This document shows, one piece after another, positions 1 to 8,635 of a stretch of DNA of 64,000 bases. The DNA is taken from positions 230,313 through 294,312 of the forward strand of contig NZ_BMKS01000005.1 of the NCBI RefSeq assembly GCF_014644455.1, read 5' to 3'. Under the pieces are notes generated by a model. The model was not told the DNA's origin and made no database searches. It saw only the letters and a list, made by a program, of their open reading frames with translations. A program made the translations under genes and the position numbers. The DNA is from Caldovatus sediminis. GTDB taxonomy: Bacteria > Pseudomonadota > Alphaproteobacteria > Acetobacterales > Acetobacteraceae. Every line of letters begins with the position of its first letter. Within the stretch, counting starts at the first letter, position 1.

Positions 1-471
1 CTCGAGGCGCTCGGGCCGCAGGAGCGCGAGCTGCGCGCGCAGCGCGAGCGCGCGGAGATGGACCTCGCCGACCGCACGATCCCGATGCCCTTCGACGGCG
101 TGGTGGCCCGCGTGTTCGTGGACGCCGGCGAATACGTCGCGCCGGGCCAGCGGCTGCTGCTGCTCTACGACCCCTCGGCGGTGCGCGTCGAGGCCAACGT
201 CAAGGAGACCGAGGTCCGCTTCTTCAGCCCCGGCAAGCCGGTGCTCGTCACGGTGGACGCCTATCCGGGCCGGCGCTTCGAGGGCGTCGTGGAGCGCGTC
301 GGCGCCGCGGCGACGAGCGAGTTCGCCCTGCTGCCGGCGCCGAACCCGAGCGGCAACTTCACCCGCATCACCCAGCGCCTGCCGCTGCGCATCGCCCTGC
401 AGCCGCCGCCCGAGCCGGGGCTGCTCCGCCCCGGGATGCTGGTGCGGGTCGAGGCCGATGCGCGGCAGTGA
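1..471 (+). CDS. HlyD/EmrA-family efflux adaptor, C-terminal part (5' truncated by window)
   Basis: The frame is open at the left edge, so only the last 156 residues are visible. They read from the end of the coiled-coil hairpin (LRAQRERAEMDLADRTI) into the lipoyl half-motif (IPMPFDGVVARVFVDAGEYV) and the beta-barrel (VKETEVRFFSPGKPVLVTVDAYPG). This is the periplasmic membrane-fusion subunit that links an inner-membrane pump to an outer-membrane channel. The next gene, a 14-TM MFS pump, overlaps this stop by 14 bases, as in emrA-emrB operons, so the two probably act together in drug or organic-anion export. Substrate is unknown. Family assignment is sound; the N-terminal membrane anchor lies outside the window. 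Confidence 0.9.
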   Translation, partial: LEALGPQERELRAQRERAEMDLADRTIPMPFDGVVARVFVDAGEYVAPGQRLLLLYDPSAVRVEANVKETEVRFFSPGKPVLVTVDAYPGRRFEGVVERVGAAATSEFALLPAPNPSGNFTRITQRLPLRIALQPPPEPGLLRPGMLVRVEADARQ

Positions 472-2065
472 GGCGGCCGAGGCCGGCGGCGGACGCAACG
501 TCGAGGCGCTGTTCGCGCGCTACGGTCCGGCCTATCGCTGGCTCGTCACCGGCACGGCGCTGATGGGGACGCTGGCGACGGTGCTCTCCTCGACCATCGC
601 CAACGTCGCGCTGCCGGAGGTGATGGGCGCCTTCGGCATCGGCCAGGACCAGGCCCAGCTGATCTCGGCCGGCTTCCTCGCCGCCACCACCGGGACCATG
701 CTGCTCAACGCCTGGCTCGTGGAGTCCTTCGGCTTCCGGGCCGTCTTCGTCGTCGTCATCGGGCTGTTCGCGCTCTCCTCCGTGACCGCCGGCCTCGCGC
801 CCAACGCGGGCACGCTGATCGCGAGCCGCGTCCTGCAGGGGGCCTGCGCCGGCGTGCTGCAGCCGATGGCGATGCAGATCATCTTCGCCGTCTTCCCGCC
901 CGAGCGCCGCGGCGCCGCGATGGGGCTCTACGCCATGGGCGTGGTGCTGGCGCCGGCCTTCGGGCCGAGCATCGGCGGGCTGCTGGTGGACGACTGGGGG
1001 TGGCGGTTCGTGTTCCTCCTCGGCGTGCCCTTCACCCTGGCGGGCCTCGGCCTGGGCATGATGTTCATGCCCGGGCGGCAGGCGGAGGGGCCGATGCGGC
1101 GCTTCGACTGGCTCGGCTTCGGGCTGCTCGCCCTGGCGCTGGGCACGCTGCTCGGCGCGCTGTCCAGCGGCCAGCGCGAGGGCTGGGGGTCGGATTTCGT
1201 CGTCACCGCGCTCTGCGTCGCCGGCGCGGCCTGGGCCGTCTTCTTCGCCTGGGAGGCGAAGACGCCGGCGCCGCTCCTGAATCCGCGCGTCTTCGCCGAG
1301 CGCGGCTTCGGCGCCTCCGCCGTGACCTCGGTGATCTACGGCGCCGGCATGTTCGGCTCGACCTACCTGATCCCGCTCTTCGTGCAGCTCGTGCAGGGCT
1401 ACACGGCGACGCGGGCGGGGCTGCTGCTGATGCCGGCGGGGCTGGTCGCGGGCGTGGTGTTCCCGGTCGCCGGGCGCCTGTCGGACAAGGTGCCGGGCTG
1501 GAAGCTGATCCTCTTCGGGCTGGTCGTGTTCGCCGTCTCCTGCTGGCTGATGGCGGGCGGGGACACCGACACGCCGTTCTGGACCTTCGCCCTCTGGACG
1601 ATGATCGGGCGCGCCGGCATGGGCTTCGCGATGCCGAGCATCAACGCCGGGGCGCTGCGCGCCCTGCCGCAGCGGCTCCTCGCCCAGGGCGCCGGGGCGA
1701 TCAGCTTCACCCGCATGCTGGGCGGCGCGCTCGGCGTGACGCTGCTCTCGGTGCTGCTGGAGCAGCGGACGCAGTTCCACGCCGAGGCGCTGGCGGCGAC
1801 GCAGCATCCGGGCAACCCGGCGACGATGGAGGCGCTGCGCCTGATCGAGGGCCTGCTCGCCCAGGACGGCCTGCCGGAGACGCTGCGCCGCGCCGGGGCG
1901 GAGGACTACCTCGGCCGCGTCGTCGCCGCGCAGGCGAGCATGCTCGGCTTCCGCGACGCCTTCCTGGCGCTCGCCCTCGCCTTCGCGGCGGCGCTGGTCC
2001 CCGGGCTGATGACGCGGCGGCGGCCGCCGCTCCCGGCCGCCGCGGCCGCGCCGGCGCGCGCCTGA
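458..2065 (+). CDS. DHA2 (EmrB/QacA-type) MFS efflux transporter
   Basis: Inner-membrane proton-coupled exporter of 535 residues, the usual length for 14-TM DHA2 pumps. The N-terminal half shows the MFS motif region (NVALPEVMGAFG, then LVESFGFRAVFV) and the motif C-type segment GVVLAPAFGPSIGGLLVDDWG that marks drug:H+ antiporters. The ATG lies inside the preceding adaptor gene, giving a 14-base overlap and probable translational coupling. The pair should form a tripartite pump with an outer-membrane protein not present here. The C-terminus is Ala/Arg-rich and cytosolic. Substrate cannot be inferred. Confidence 0.93.
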   Translation: MRGSEAAEAGGGRNVEALFARYGPAYRWLVTGTALMGTLATVLSSTIANVALPEVMGAFGIGQDQAQLISAGFLAATTGTMLLNAWLVESFGFRAVFVVVIGLFALSSVTAGLAPNAGTLIASRVLQGACAGVLQPMAMQIIFAVFPPERRGAAMGLYAMGVVLAPAFGPSIGGLLVDDWGWRFVFLLGVPFTLAGLGLGMMFMPGRQAEGPMRRFDWLGFGLLALALGTLLGALSSGQREGWGSDFVVTALCVAGAAWAVFFAWEAKTPAPLLNPRVFAERGFGASAVTSVIYGAGMFGSTYLIPLFVQLVQGYTATRAGLLLMPAGLVAGVVFPVAGRLSDKVPGWKLILFGLVVFAVSCWLMAGGDTDTPFWTFALWTMIGRAGMGFAMPSINAGALRALPQRLLAQGAGAISFTRMLGGALGVTLLSVLLEQRTQFHAEALAATQHPGNPATMEALRLIEGLLAQDGLPETLRRAGAEDYLGRVVAAQASMLGFRDAFLALALAFAAALVPGLMTRRRPPLPAAAAAPARA

Positions 2066-2072
2066 GGCCGGC

Positions 2073-3263
2073 TCAGAACGAGCGCGGCAGGCCGAGCACG
2101 TGCTCGGCGACGTAGGAGAGGATCAGGTTGGTGCTGATCGGGGCGATCTGCATCAGCCGGATCTCGCGCCACTTGCGCTCGATGTCGTACTCGCGCGCGT
2201 AGCTGAAGCCGCCGTGGGTCTGCATGCAGGCCTCCGCGGCGTGCCAGGCGGCCTCGGAGACGAGCATCTTCGCCATGTTCGCCTCCGGCCCGCAGGGCAG
2301 GCCGGCGTCGAACAGCGTGGCGGCCTTGCGGATCATCATCTCCGCCGCCTCCAGCTCCGCGTGGGCGCGCGCGATCGGGAACTGGATGCCCTGGTTCTGC
2401 CCGATCGGGCGGCCGAAGACGACGCGGCTGTTGGCGTAGTCCACCGCCTTGCGCGTGAAGTAGCGCCCGTCGCCGAGGCCCTCGGAGGCGACCAGGATGC
2501 GCTCGGCGTTCATGCCGTCGAGGATGTAGCGGAAGCCCTTGCCCTCCTCGCCGATCAGGTTCGCGGCCGGCACGCGCATGCCGTCCATGAACACCTCGGT
2601 GGTGTTGTGGTTGATCATCGCCTTGATCGGGCGGATCTCGAGGCCCTTGCCGCGCGCCTCGCGCAGGTCCACGAGGAAGACCGAGAGCCCGTCCGACTTG
2701 CGCTTCACCTCCTCGAGCGGCGTGGTGCGCGCGAGCAGCAGCATCATGTCGGAGTAGAGGGCGCGCGAGGTCCAGACCTTCTGGCCGGTGACGACGTAGT
2801 GGTCGCCGTCGCGCACGGCGCGGGTCTTGAGCCTCGTCGTGTCGGTGCCGCTGGTCGGCTCGGTGACGCCGAAGGCCTGCAGGCGCAGCCTGCCGGAGGC
2901 GATGTCGGGCAGGTACTTCCGCTTCTGCTCCTCGCTGCCGTGGCGCAGCAGCGTGCCCATGATGTACATCTGCGCGTGGCAGGCGCCGGCGGAGCAGCCG
3001 GCCTTGTGGATCTCCTCCAGGATGACGCAGCCGGCGCGCAGCGGCAGGCCGGCGCCGCCGTACTGCTCCGGGATCAGGGCGCCGAGGAAGCCGCTCTCGG
3101 TCAGCGCCTGGACGAACTCGGCGGGGTAGGCCTCCTTCTCCTCCTTCTCGCGCCAGTAGGCGCCGGGGAAGCCCTCGCAGATCCTGCGGATCGCGGCGCG
3201 GATCTCGGGGTAGTCCTCGCCGAGCGGCACGCTCGGCAGCGCGGTGGTCGTGGTGCCGTCCAT
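2073..3263 (-). CDS. acyl-CoA dehydrogenase family protein
   Basis: FAD flavoprotein of 396 residues predicted to oxidise an acyl-CoA at the alpha-beta bond. The FAD/substrate segment FGVTEPTSGTDTTRLKTRA (about residues 131-149) and the C-terminal THGGFSYAREYDIERKWRE are typical. The usual catalytic Glu loop near residue 375 reads QIAPISTNLI and has no Glu. Glu254 in DGMNAERILVA sits where isovaleryl-CoA and long-chain dehydrogenases carry their base, so that residue is the probable base. I chose the ATG that begins MDGTTTT: it follows the CoA-transferase stop by 10 bases, while an upstream in-frame start would lie inside that gene. The two genes form an operon, suggesting CoA activation followed by desaturation of one carboxylic acid. 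Confidence 0.88.
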   Translation of the reverse strand: MDGTTTTALPSVPLGEDYPEIRAAIRRICEGFPGAYWREKEEKEAYPAEFVQALTESGFLGALIPEQYGGAGLPLRAGCVILEEIHKAGCSAGACHAQMYIMGTLLRHGSEEQKRKYLPDIASGRLRLQAFGVTEPTSGTDTTRLKTRAVRDGDHYVVTGQKVWTSRALYSDMMLLLARTTPLEEVKRKSDGLSVFLVDLREARGKGLEIRPIKAMINHNTTEVFMDGMRVPAANLIGEEGKGFRYILDGMNAERILVASEGLGDGRYFTRKAVDYANSRVVFGRPIGQNQGIQFPIARAHAELEAAEMMIRKAATLFDAGLPCGPEANMAKMLVSEAAWHAAEACMQTHGGFSYAREYDIERKWREIRLMQIAPISTNLILSYVAEHVLGLPRSF

Positions 3264-3273
3264 GGGTCCCGTC

Positions 3274-4461
3274 CTAGTCGGCCGCCGCGGCGGCCCTGTG
3301 TGCGAAGAACTCCGCCGTCGCCTCGCCATGCGCGGGCGCCGGGGCGTCGCGCGCGGGGCGGACGCCGTCGAAGAGCAGCGGCAGGCCGACGGTGCGGAGC
3401 TGGCGCGGGTCGTTCTCGCCGCGCAGGATGCCGAGGGCGCGGGTCTGCGGGTGGGCGTGCAGCTCGCTCACCTCCTGCACCGGGGCGCAGGGCACGCCGG
3501 CCGCGCGCAGCGCCTCGATCCAGGCGGCGCGCGTGCGCGTGCGGAACACCGCGGACAGCGTCTCGATCAGCGTGGCGCGGTTCTCCACCCGCGCGGCGTT
3601 GGTGGCGTAGCGCGGATCCTCCGCGAGCTCCGGCAGGCCGACGACCGGGGCGAGCCTGCGGAACAGGTTGTCGTTGCCGGCGCCGACGACGAGGTAGCCG
3701 TCCGCCGTCTCGAAGGCCTGGTAGGGGACGATGGTCGCGGCGCCGGAGCCGTGCCGCCCCGGCTCCTTCCCGTCCGCGGCGTGCGAGGCGATGTGGTAGA
3801 GCATCCAGGCGAGCGAGGTCTCGTAGAGGGAGGTGGAGACCTCGCCGCCGCGCCCCGTCGCCGCGCGGCGGATCAGGGCGGCGAGCACGCCCGTCACCAC
3901 CCAGCCGCCCGCGCCCATGTCGATGATCGAGGTGCCGACGCGCACCGGCGGGCGGTCGCCCGGCTCTCCGGTGACGCTCATGATGCCGCCCATCGCCTGC
4001 ATCAGCGGGTCGTAGCCGGGCTGGTCCCTGAGCGGGCCCGCGGCGCCGAAGGCGCCGATGCTCGCGTAGATCAGGCGCGGGTTGGCCGCGATCATCGCCT
4101 TCGGCCCGAGGCCGAGCGCCTCCGCCTGGCCGGGGCGCAGGTTCTGGATCACCACGTCGGCGCCCGCGATCAGCGCCTTCAGCGCGGCGAGGTCCTTCGG
4201 ATCGCGCAGGTCCGCCACGACCGAGCGCTTGTTGCGGTTGAGCGCGTGGAACACCGCCGCGGCGCCGTCGAGGAAGGGCGGTCCCCAGCCGCGCGCGTCG
4301 TCGCCCTTGCCGGGCTTCTCGATCTTGATCACCTCGGCGCCGAGCTCGGCGAGGACGAGCCCGGCATAGGGCGCGGCGACGCTGTGGCCGAGCTCGACGA
4401 CGCGCAGGCCGGCGAGCGGCAGGGCGCCGCCCCCGCTGTCCTCGGCCGATCGTTCCGGCAT
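3274..4461 (-). CDS. CaiB/BaiF family III CoA-transferase
   Basis: Predicted to move CoA between acyl-CoA and a free carboxylic acid. The 395-residue length fits the family. Typical segments are LAGLRVVELGHSVAAPYAG near the N-terminus, GAEVIKIEKPGKGDDARGWG, and a run of family residues at RNKRSVVADLRDP. The expected catalytic Asp follows QPGYDPLMQAMGG, where the family usually has GYDP or GFDP. The ATG beginning MPERSAEDSG is preceded by a good GGGAGGAC ribosome site. It is the first gene of a two-gene operon with the acyl-CoA dehydrogenase, and lies divergent from the Zn-alcohol dehydrogenase at 4624. Acid substrate unknown. Confidence 0.9.
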   Translation of the reverse strand: MPERSAEDSGGGALPLAGLRVVELGHSVAAPYAGLVLAELGAEVIKIEKPGKGDDARGWGPPFLDGAAAVFHALNRNKRSVVADLRDPKDLAALKALIAGADVVIQNLRPGQAEALGLGPKAMIAANPRLIYASIGAFGAAGPLRDQPGYDPLMQAMGGIMSVTGEPGDRPPVRVGTSIIDMGAGGWVVTGVLAALIRRAATGRGGEVSTSLYETSLAWMLYHIASHAADGKEPGRHGSGAATIVPYQAFETADGYLVVGAGNDNLFRRLAPVVGLPELAEDPRYATNAARVENRATLIETLSAVFRTRTRAAWIEALRAAGVPCAPVQEVSELHAHPQTRALGILRGENDPRQLRTVGLPLLFDGVRPARDAPAPAHGEATAEFFAHRAAAAAD

Positions 4462-4623
4462 GCAGGCGTCCTCCCGACTGGATCGGCGGGATGATGTCCG
4501 CGCGCGCGCGCGGCGGCAAGCCGGCGGCGGCGATTGCCGCGTGCGCGCCGCCGGCATACCCTCGCGCGAGCCGGCCGCGACGGCGCTCGCGCGCCGTGCC
4601 CGGCCGCACAGGAGGAACGTCCG

Positions 4624-5685
4624 ATGAAGGGAGTCGTCTTTCCGGGTGACCGCCGGGTGGAGCTGATGGACTTCCCCGATCCCACGCCCGGCCCCGACGA
4701 GGTCGTGCTGGAGATCAGGGCCTCCGGCATGTGCGGCAGCGACCTGAAGTACTACCGCGCGCCGGCCGGCGGCGGCACCGCCGCGCTCGGCTTCGCCAAG
4801 GGCATCCAGGGGCCGGTGATCCGCGGGCACGAGCCCTGCGGCGTGGTGGTCGCGGTGGGCAGGAACGTCTCGCCGAGGCAGGCGCGCATCGGCCAGCGCG
4901 TGATGCAGCACCACTACCGCGGCTGCGGCGTCTGCCCGCAGTGCGCGACCGGCTGGATGCAGCTCTGCGACGAGGGCGTGGACGAGGTGTACGGCGCGAC
5001 CGGCCACGGCGCGCACGCGCACTACATGAAGTGCCCGGCGCGCACCCTGGTGCCGCTGCCGGACGAGCTCTCCTTCGAGACGGGGGCGGCGATCTCCTGC
5101 GGCACCGGCACCGCCTGGGGGGCGCTGCACCGGCTCGGGCTGCAGGGCGACCACACCATCGCGATCTTCGGCCAGGGGCCGGTCGGGCTCTCGGCGACGC
5201 AGCTCGCCAAGGCGATGGGGGCGCGGGTGATCGCGCTCGACGTCGCGCCGGAGCGGCTGGCGCGGGCGAGGGAGTTCGGCGCCGACGCCGTGATCAACCC
5301 GAAGGAGACGAACGACGTGGTCGGCGCGATCCGCGACCTGACGCACGGCCTCGGCGCGCATCTCTCGCTCGACGCCTCCTCCTCGCCGGCGGCGCGGCGG
5401 CAGGCGGTGCAGTGCGTGCGCACCTGGGGCAAGGCCTGCTACGTCGGCGAGGGCGACACGGTGACGCTCGAGGTCAGCCCCGACCTGCTGCGCCGCCAGG
5501 TGACGATCATCGGCTCCTGGACCTTCTCCACCGTCGGCCAGGCGGAGTGCGCGCGCTTCATCGCCGACCGCGGCATCGAGGTGGACCGCCTCTTCACGCA
5601 CCGCTGGCGGCTGGAGCAGGCGGACGAGGCCTACCGGCTGTTCGACACCCAGACCACCGGCAAGGGCGTGATCCTGCCGAACTGA
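4624..5685 (+). CDS. zinc-binding alcohol dehydrogenase (MDR family)
   Basis: NAD(P)-dependent medium-chain dehydrogenase of 353 residues. Catalytic zinc ligands are visible in GMCGSDLKYY and in the GHEPCG motif, and the structural zinc loop appears as GCGVCPQCATGWMQLC. The Rossmann segment is IFGQGPVGLSATQLAKAMGA. An AGGAGGAACGTCCG leader precedes the ATG. The next gene starts 24 bases downstream and encodes half of a TPP decarboxylase, so a likely role is reducing the aldehyde made by that enzyme or oxidising a hydroxyacid feeding it. This is inference from gene order. Closest functional relatives would be threonine- or sorbitol-dehydrogenase-like enzymes; the substrate is not evident. Confidence 0.9.
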   Translation: MKGVVFPGDRRVELMDFPDPTPGPDEVVLEIRASGMCGSDLKYYRAPAGGGTAALGFAKGIQGPVIRGHEPCGVVVAVGRNVSPRQARIGQRVMQHHYRGCGVCPQCATGWMQLCDEGVDEVYGATGHGAHAHYMKCPARTLVPLPDELSFETGAAISCGTGTAWGALHRLGLQGDHTIAIFGQGPVGLSATQLAKAMGARVIALDVAPERLARAREFGADAVINPKETNDVVGAIRDLTHGLGAHLSLDASSSPAARRQAVQCVRTWGKACYVGEGDTVTLEVSPDLLRRQVTIIGSWTFSTVGQAECARFIADRGIEVDRLFTHRWRLEQADEAYRLFDTQTTGKGVILPN

Positions 5686-5709
5686 ACCGCGCGATCGAGG
5701 GGCAAGACG

Positions 5710-6234
5710 ATGGACACCGCCGCCGCGGCGCCGGGCTGGCAGGAGGAGCTCTACGCGGTCCTCCGCCAGAACGGCGTGACGCAATTCGCCTATGTGCCGG
5801 ACGCCGGCCACCGCGTGCTGATCGACAGGTCGCTCGCCGACCCGGAGGTGCACTCGATCCCGCTGACCTCCGAGGAGGAGGGCGTGGCGCTGCTCGCCGG
5901 CGCCGATCTCGGCGGCGCGCGCGGCGTGCTGCTGATGCAGAGCAGCGGCGTCGGCAACTGCGTCAACCTGCTCTCGCTGGTGAAGGGCGGGCGCTTCCCG
6001 TTCCTCACCCTGGTCTCGATGCGCGGCGACTTCGGCGAGGGCAATCCCTGGCAGTTCCCGATGGGCCAGGCGGTGCAGCCGGTGCTGGAGGCGATGGGCG
6101 TGATCTGCCTGCGCGTCGAGCGGCGCGAGGACGTGATCCCGACCGCCAACGCCGCGCTGACCATGGTGTTCAAGAGCGGCCAGGCGGTCGCGGTGCTGCT
6201 CGGCCAGAAGCTGATCGGCGCCAAGCCGTTCTGA
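5710..6234 (+). CDS. TPP-binding decarboxylase, alpha subunit (sulfo-/phosphonopyruvate decarboxylase-like)
   Basis: A 174-residue protein carrying only the pyrimidine-binding (N-terminal) half of a TPP enzyme. It shows FAYVPDAGH, the Glu-rich segment TSEEEGVALLAGA (residues 53-65), which holds the Glu that activates the thiazolium, and the conserved LLMQSSGVGNCVN. Split organisation and length match the ComD subunit of sulfopyruvate decarboxylase and the N-half of phosphonopyruvate decarboxylase. The partner subunit starts 14 bases downstream. A similar pair lies at 21543-22700. The true 2-oxoacid is unknown: a sulfonate, phosphonate or ordinary oxoacid is possible. Confidence 0.85.
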   Translation: MDTAAAAPGWQEELYAVLRQNGVTQFAYVPDAGHRVLIDRSLADPEVHSIPLTSEEEGVALLAGADLGGARGVLLMQSSGVGNCVNLLSLVKGGRFPFLTLVSMRGDFGEGNPWQFPMGQAVQPVLEAMGVICLRVERREDVIPTANAALTMVFKSGQAVAVLLGQKLIGAKPF

Positions 6235-6248
6235 GGGGGGATCACGCG

Positions 6249-6881
6249 ATGCAGGAGATGCAGACCGCCGCCGCGCGCCGCGCCGCCGAGGCCGCCGCCG
6301 CCGGCTACGTGCTCGACCGCCTCGAGGCGGTGCCCAGGCTGGTCGGGCGGCACGAGGACTTCCTGATCGTCACCGGCCTCGCCGGCACGGCGCGCGACAT
6401 CGCGCGGCTCACCGGCGACGGGGCGCACGCCTACCTGCTCGGCGGCGCGATGGGCGCGGCCTGCATGATGGGGCTCGGCCTCGCGCTGGCGCGGCCGGAC
6501 AGGCGCGTGCTGGTGCTGACGGGCGACGGCGAGCTGCTGATGAGCCTCGGCGCGCTGGCGACGATCGCGGTGATGAACCCGCCCAACCTCGCGATCGTCT
6601 GCGTGGACAACGGGCACTACGGCGAGACCGGCTGGCAGCGGAGCCACACCGGCCTCGGCGTGGACCTGGAGCGCATCGCCGCGGGCGCCGGCATCCGCGC
6701 CACGCGCACCATCGCCGACGCGTCCGGGCTGGAGGAGGGCTCGCGCTTCATCCGCGAGGGCAACGGCACCTGCTTCGTGCTGCTGCGCGTCGCGCCGACC
6801 GAGCCGCCGGCCTACAAGCGCAACCTCGACGCCTCGGCCTGCCGCGACCGGTTCCGGGCGGCGCTGCTCGGCGCGCGCTGA
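6249..6881 (+). CDS. TPP-binding decarboxylase, beta subunit (ComE-like)
   Basis: A 210-residue protein with the diphosphate-binding half of a TPP enzyme. The Mg/TPP motif begins with GDG at residues 92-94 and ends at Asn121 in VCVDNGHYGETG, the usual GDG-X(26-27)-N spacing. It should dimerise with the upstream alpha subunit to make the active site between them. Compared with the 200-residue paralogue at 22098 it has an N-terminal Ala-rich extension. Transcribed with the Zn-alcohol dehydrogenase and the alpha subunit. It ends 11 bases before the convergent stop of the metallo-hydrolase gene. Reaction predicted as non-oxidative decarboxylation of a 2-oxoacid to an aldehyde. Confidence 0.85.
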   Translation: MQEMQTAAARRAAEAAAAGYVLDRLEAVPRLVGRHEDFLIVTGLAGTARDIARLTGDGAHAYLLGGAMGAACMMGLGLALARPDRRVLVLTGDGELLMSLGALATIAVMNPPNLAIVCVDNGHYGETGWQRSHTGLGVDLERIAAGAGIRATRTIADASGLEEGSRFIREGNGTCFVLLRVAPTEPPAYKRNLDASACRDRFRAALLGAR

Positions 6882-6892
6882 GGGGCGCCGCC

Positions 6893-7690
6893 TCAGGCGG
6901 AGGGCTCGAGGTCGAGCCGGACGGCGATGCCCTCCAGCCCCGCCGCCGCGGGATAGCGGCGCATCACCTCCGGGTCGTGGCCCGGCACGATGTGCCGCGG
7001 CGTGGGCGCGAGGGCGCGCAGGCGGTCGAAGGCCTCCAGCATGTCGCCGACATGGAAGGCGGTGGTGAAGGGCCGCCCGCTCTCCATGTTCTCGTAGAAA
7101 TGCGTCACGTCGGAGGCGAGGACCACCGGGCCGCGCCTGGTGTTCACCCGCACGCACTGCAGCCCCGCCGAGTGGCCGCCGCAGACGTGCAGCGAGACGC
7201 CCGGCGACAGCTCCGCGTCGCCCTCGTGGACCACCACGCGGTCGGCGAAGAGCATGCGCACCATGCCCGCCACGTCCTCCACCTCGAAGGAGTGGCGCAG
7301 GCGGCGGTGGCGCATGTAGCGGCCGGTCGCGTAGCGCATCTCCGGCTCCTGCAGGTGGAACCGGGCGCGGGCGAATTTGTGGAAGCTGCCGACGTGGTCG
7401 TAGTGCAGGTGGGTGAGGATCACGTCCTCGACCCGCTCCGGGTCGAGGCCGATCAGGCGCAGGCTGTCCACCGGGCAGCGCAGCCACTCGCGCTTGCGCC
7501 GCGCCGCGACCTCGGCGGTGAAGCCGGTGTCCACGACGAAGCTCCGCTCCGGCGAGACCGCGGCCCAGACGAAGTAGTCCATCGGCATCGGCCCGTCGTG
7601 CGGGTCGCCGCCGATGAAGTGCTCCGCCCGGCGCGCCGCGCGCGTCGCGTAGCGCAGCGCGTAGATCTCGTAGGCCGGCGCCGCGCTCAT
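6893..7690 (-). CDS. metallo-beta-lactamase-fold hydrolase (lactonase-like)
   Basis: A 265-residue dizinc hydrolase. The metal motif HxHxDH is present as LTHLHYDHVGS, with further ligands at CGGHSAG, LASDVTHF and the late VPGHDPEV. Layout and length resemble N-acyl-homoserine-lactone lactonases (AttM/AiiA type), but many such proteins open other lactones or thioesters. The ATG overlaps the stop of the upstream reductase gene in a 4-base ATGA, so the two are translationally coupled. That pairing makes a catabolic lactone or thioester more likely than quorum quenching; this is inference. Confidence 0.85.
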   Translation of the reverse strand: MSAAPAYEIYALRYATRAARRAEHFIGGDPHDGPMPMDYFVWAAVSPERSFVVDTGFTAEVAARRKREWLRCPVDSLRLIGLDPERVEDVILTHLHYDHVGSFHKFARARFHLQEPEMRYATGRYMRHRRLRHSFEVEDVAGMVRMLFADRVVVHEGDAELSPGVSLHVCGGHSAGLQCVRVNTRRGPVVLASDVTHFYENMESGRPFTTAFHVGDMLEAFDRLRALAPTPRHIVPGHDPEVMRRYPAAAGLEGIAVRLDLEPSA

Positions 7691-8619
7691 TTGCCGTCCG
7701 CCTTCAGCACGGCCTGCACGCGCTCCGGGTCCACCGCGATCTGCACGTTCGCGCGCTCGTTCTGCAGCCGCATGAAGACGCGCGAGTCGAGCGCGCCCCA
7801 GCCGCGGTTCAGCGCCTCCGTCATCTCGGCGTGCGTCAGGTTGCACAGCCGCATCGGCACGCCGACCTCGCGGCCCATCTGCACCGCGAGCGAGACGTCC
7901 TTGTGCGCGAGCTTCAGCGCGAAGGCGGGCGGATCGTACCTGCCCGGCAGGTACTGGTCGGCGATGCGGTCGAAGGTGCGCCGGCGGCCGAGCGCGCCCT
8001 GGCGGATCGCCTCCCACAGCGCCAGCGGGTCCATCCCGGCCTTCACGCCCATGGTGAAGACCTCGGCCATCACCTGGTTGATCGCGTAGCCCGCCATGTT
8101 GTGCACGAGCTTCGCCACCGTCGCCGCGCCGATCGGGCCGATGTAGCGCGCCTGGTCGCCGATCGCGTCGAGCACCGGCTTGTGGCGGCGATACACCGCC
8201 TCCTCGCCGCCGACCCAGATGGCGAGCCTGCCGGTGCGCGCGCCTTCCGGCCCGCCGCTCACCGGCGCGTCGCAGGCGTCGGCGCCCTTGGCCCTGAACG
8301 CCTCGTGCACGCGGCGCATCAGCGCCTGGCTGTTGGTCGAGAGGTCGAAATAGGCGAGTCCCTGGCGCACGCCCTCGAGCAGCCCGTCCTTGCCGAACAC
8401 CACCGCCTCGACCTCGGGCGGGCCGGGGAGCGAGGTGAAGACCACGTCCGAACGCTCCGCCACCGCGCGCGGCGTGTCCGCCCATTCGGCGCCGGCGGCG
8501 AGGTGGCTCTCGGCGGCCGCGCGGTTCACGTCGTGCACCACCAGCTTGTGGCCGGCCCTCTGCAGGTTGGCGGCCATGTGGCCCCCCATGGTGCCGAGGC
8601 CGATGAATCCGATCTTCAT
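7687..8619 (-). CDS. 3-hydroxyisobutyrate dehydrogenase family reductase
   Basis: NAD(P)-dependent beta-hydroxyacid dehydrogenase, 310 residues. It begins with the Rossmann motif KIGFIGLGTMGGHMAANL, has the substrate segment DAPVSGGPEGARTG, and has the catalytic Lys in GAATVAKLVHNMAGYAINQ. Family members act on 3-hydroxyisobutyrate, tartronate semialdehyde or similar acids. I chose the ATG at MKIGFIG because GAGGGG lies about nine bases before it; an ATG nine bases upstream (MPVMKIG) touches that ribosome site. Middle gene of a three-gene operon between the CMD-like gene and the metallo-hydrolase, with stop/start overlap to the latter. Confidence 0.9.
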   Translation of the reverse strand: MKIGFIGLGTMGGHMAANLQRAGHKLVVHDVNRAAAESHLAAGAEWADTPRAVAERSDVVFTSLPGPPEVEAVVFGKDGLLEGVRQGLAYFDLSTNSQALMRRVHEAFRAKGADACDAPVSGGPEGARTGRLAIWVGGEEAVYRRHKPVLDAIGDQARYIGPIGAATVAKLVHNMAGYAINQVMAEVFTMGVKAGMDPLALWEAIRQGALGRRRTFDRIADQYLPGRYDPPAFALKLAHKDVSLAVQMGREVGVPMRLCNLTHAEMTEALNRGWGALDSRVFMRLQNERANVQIAVDPERVQAVLKADGK

Positions 8620-8635
8620 GACGGGCATCCCCTCC

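Noticed and set aside
368-1807. Long minus-strand frame opposite the MFS transporter
   Set aside because: Arg/His/Gly-rich translation with no domain; the plus strand has a full MFS protein.
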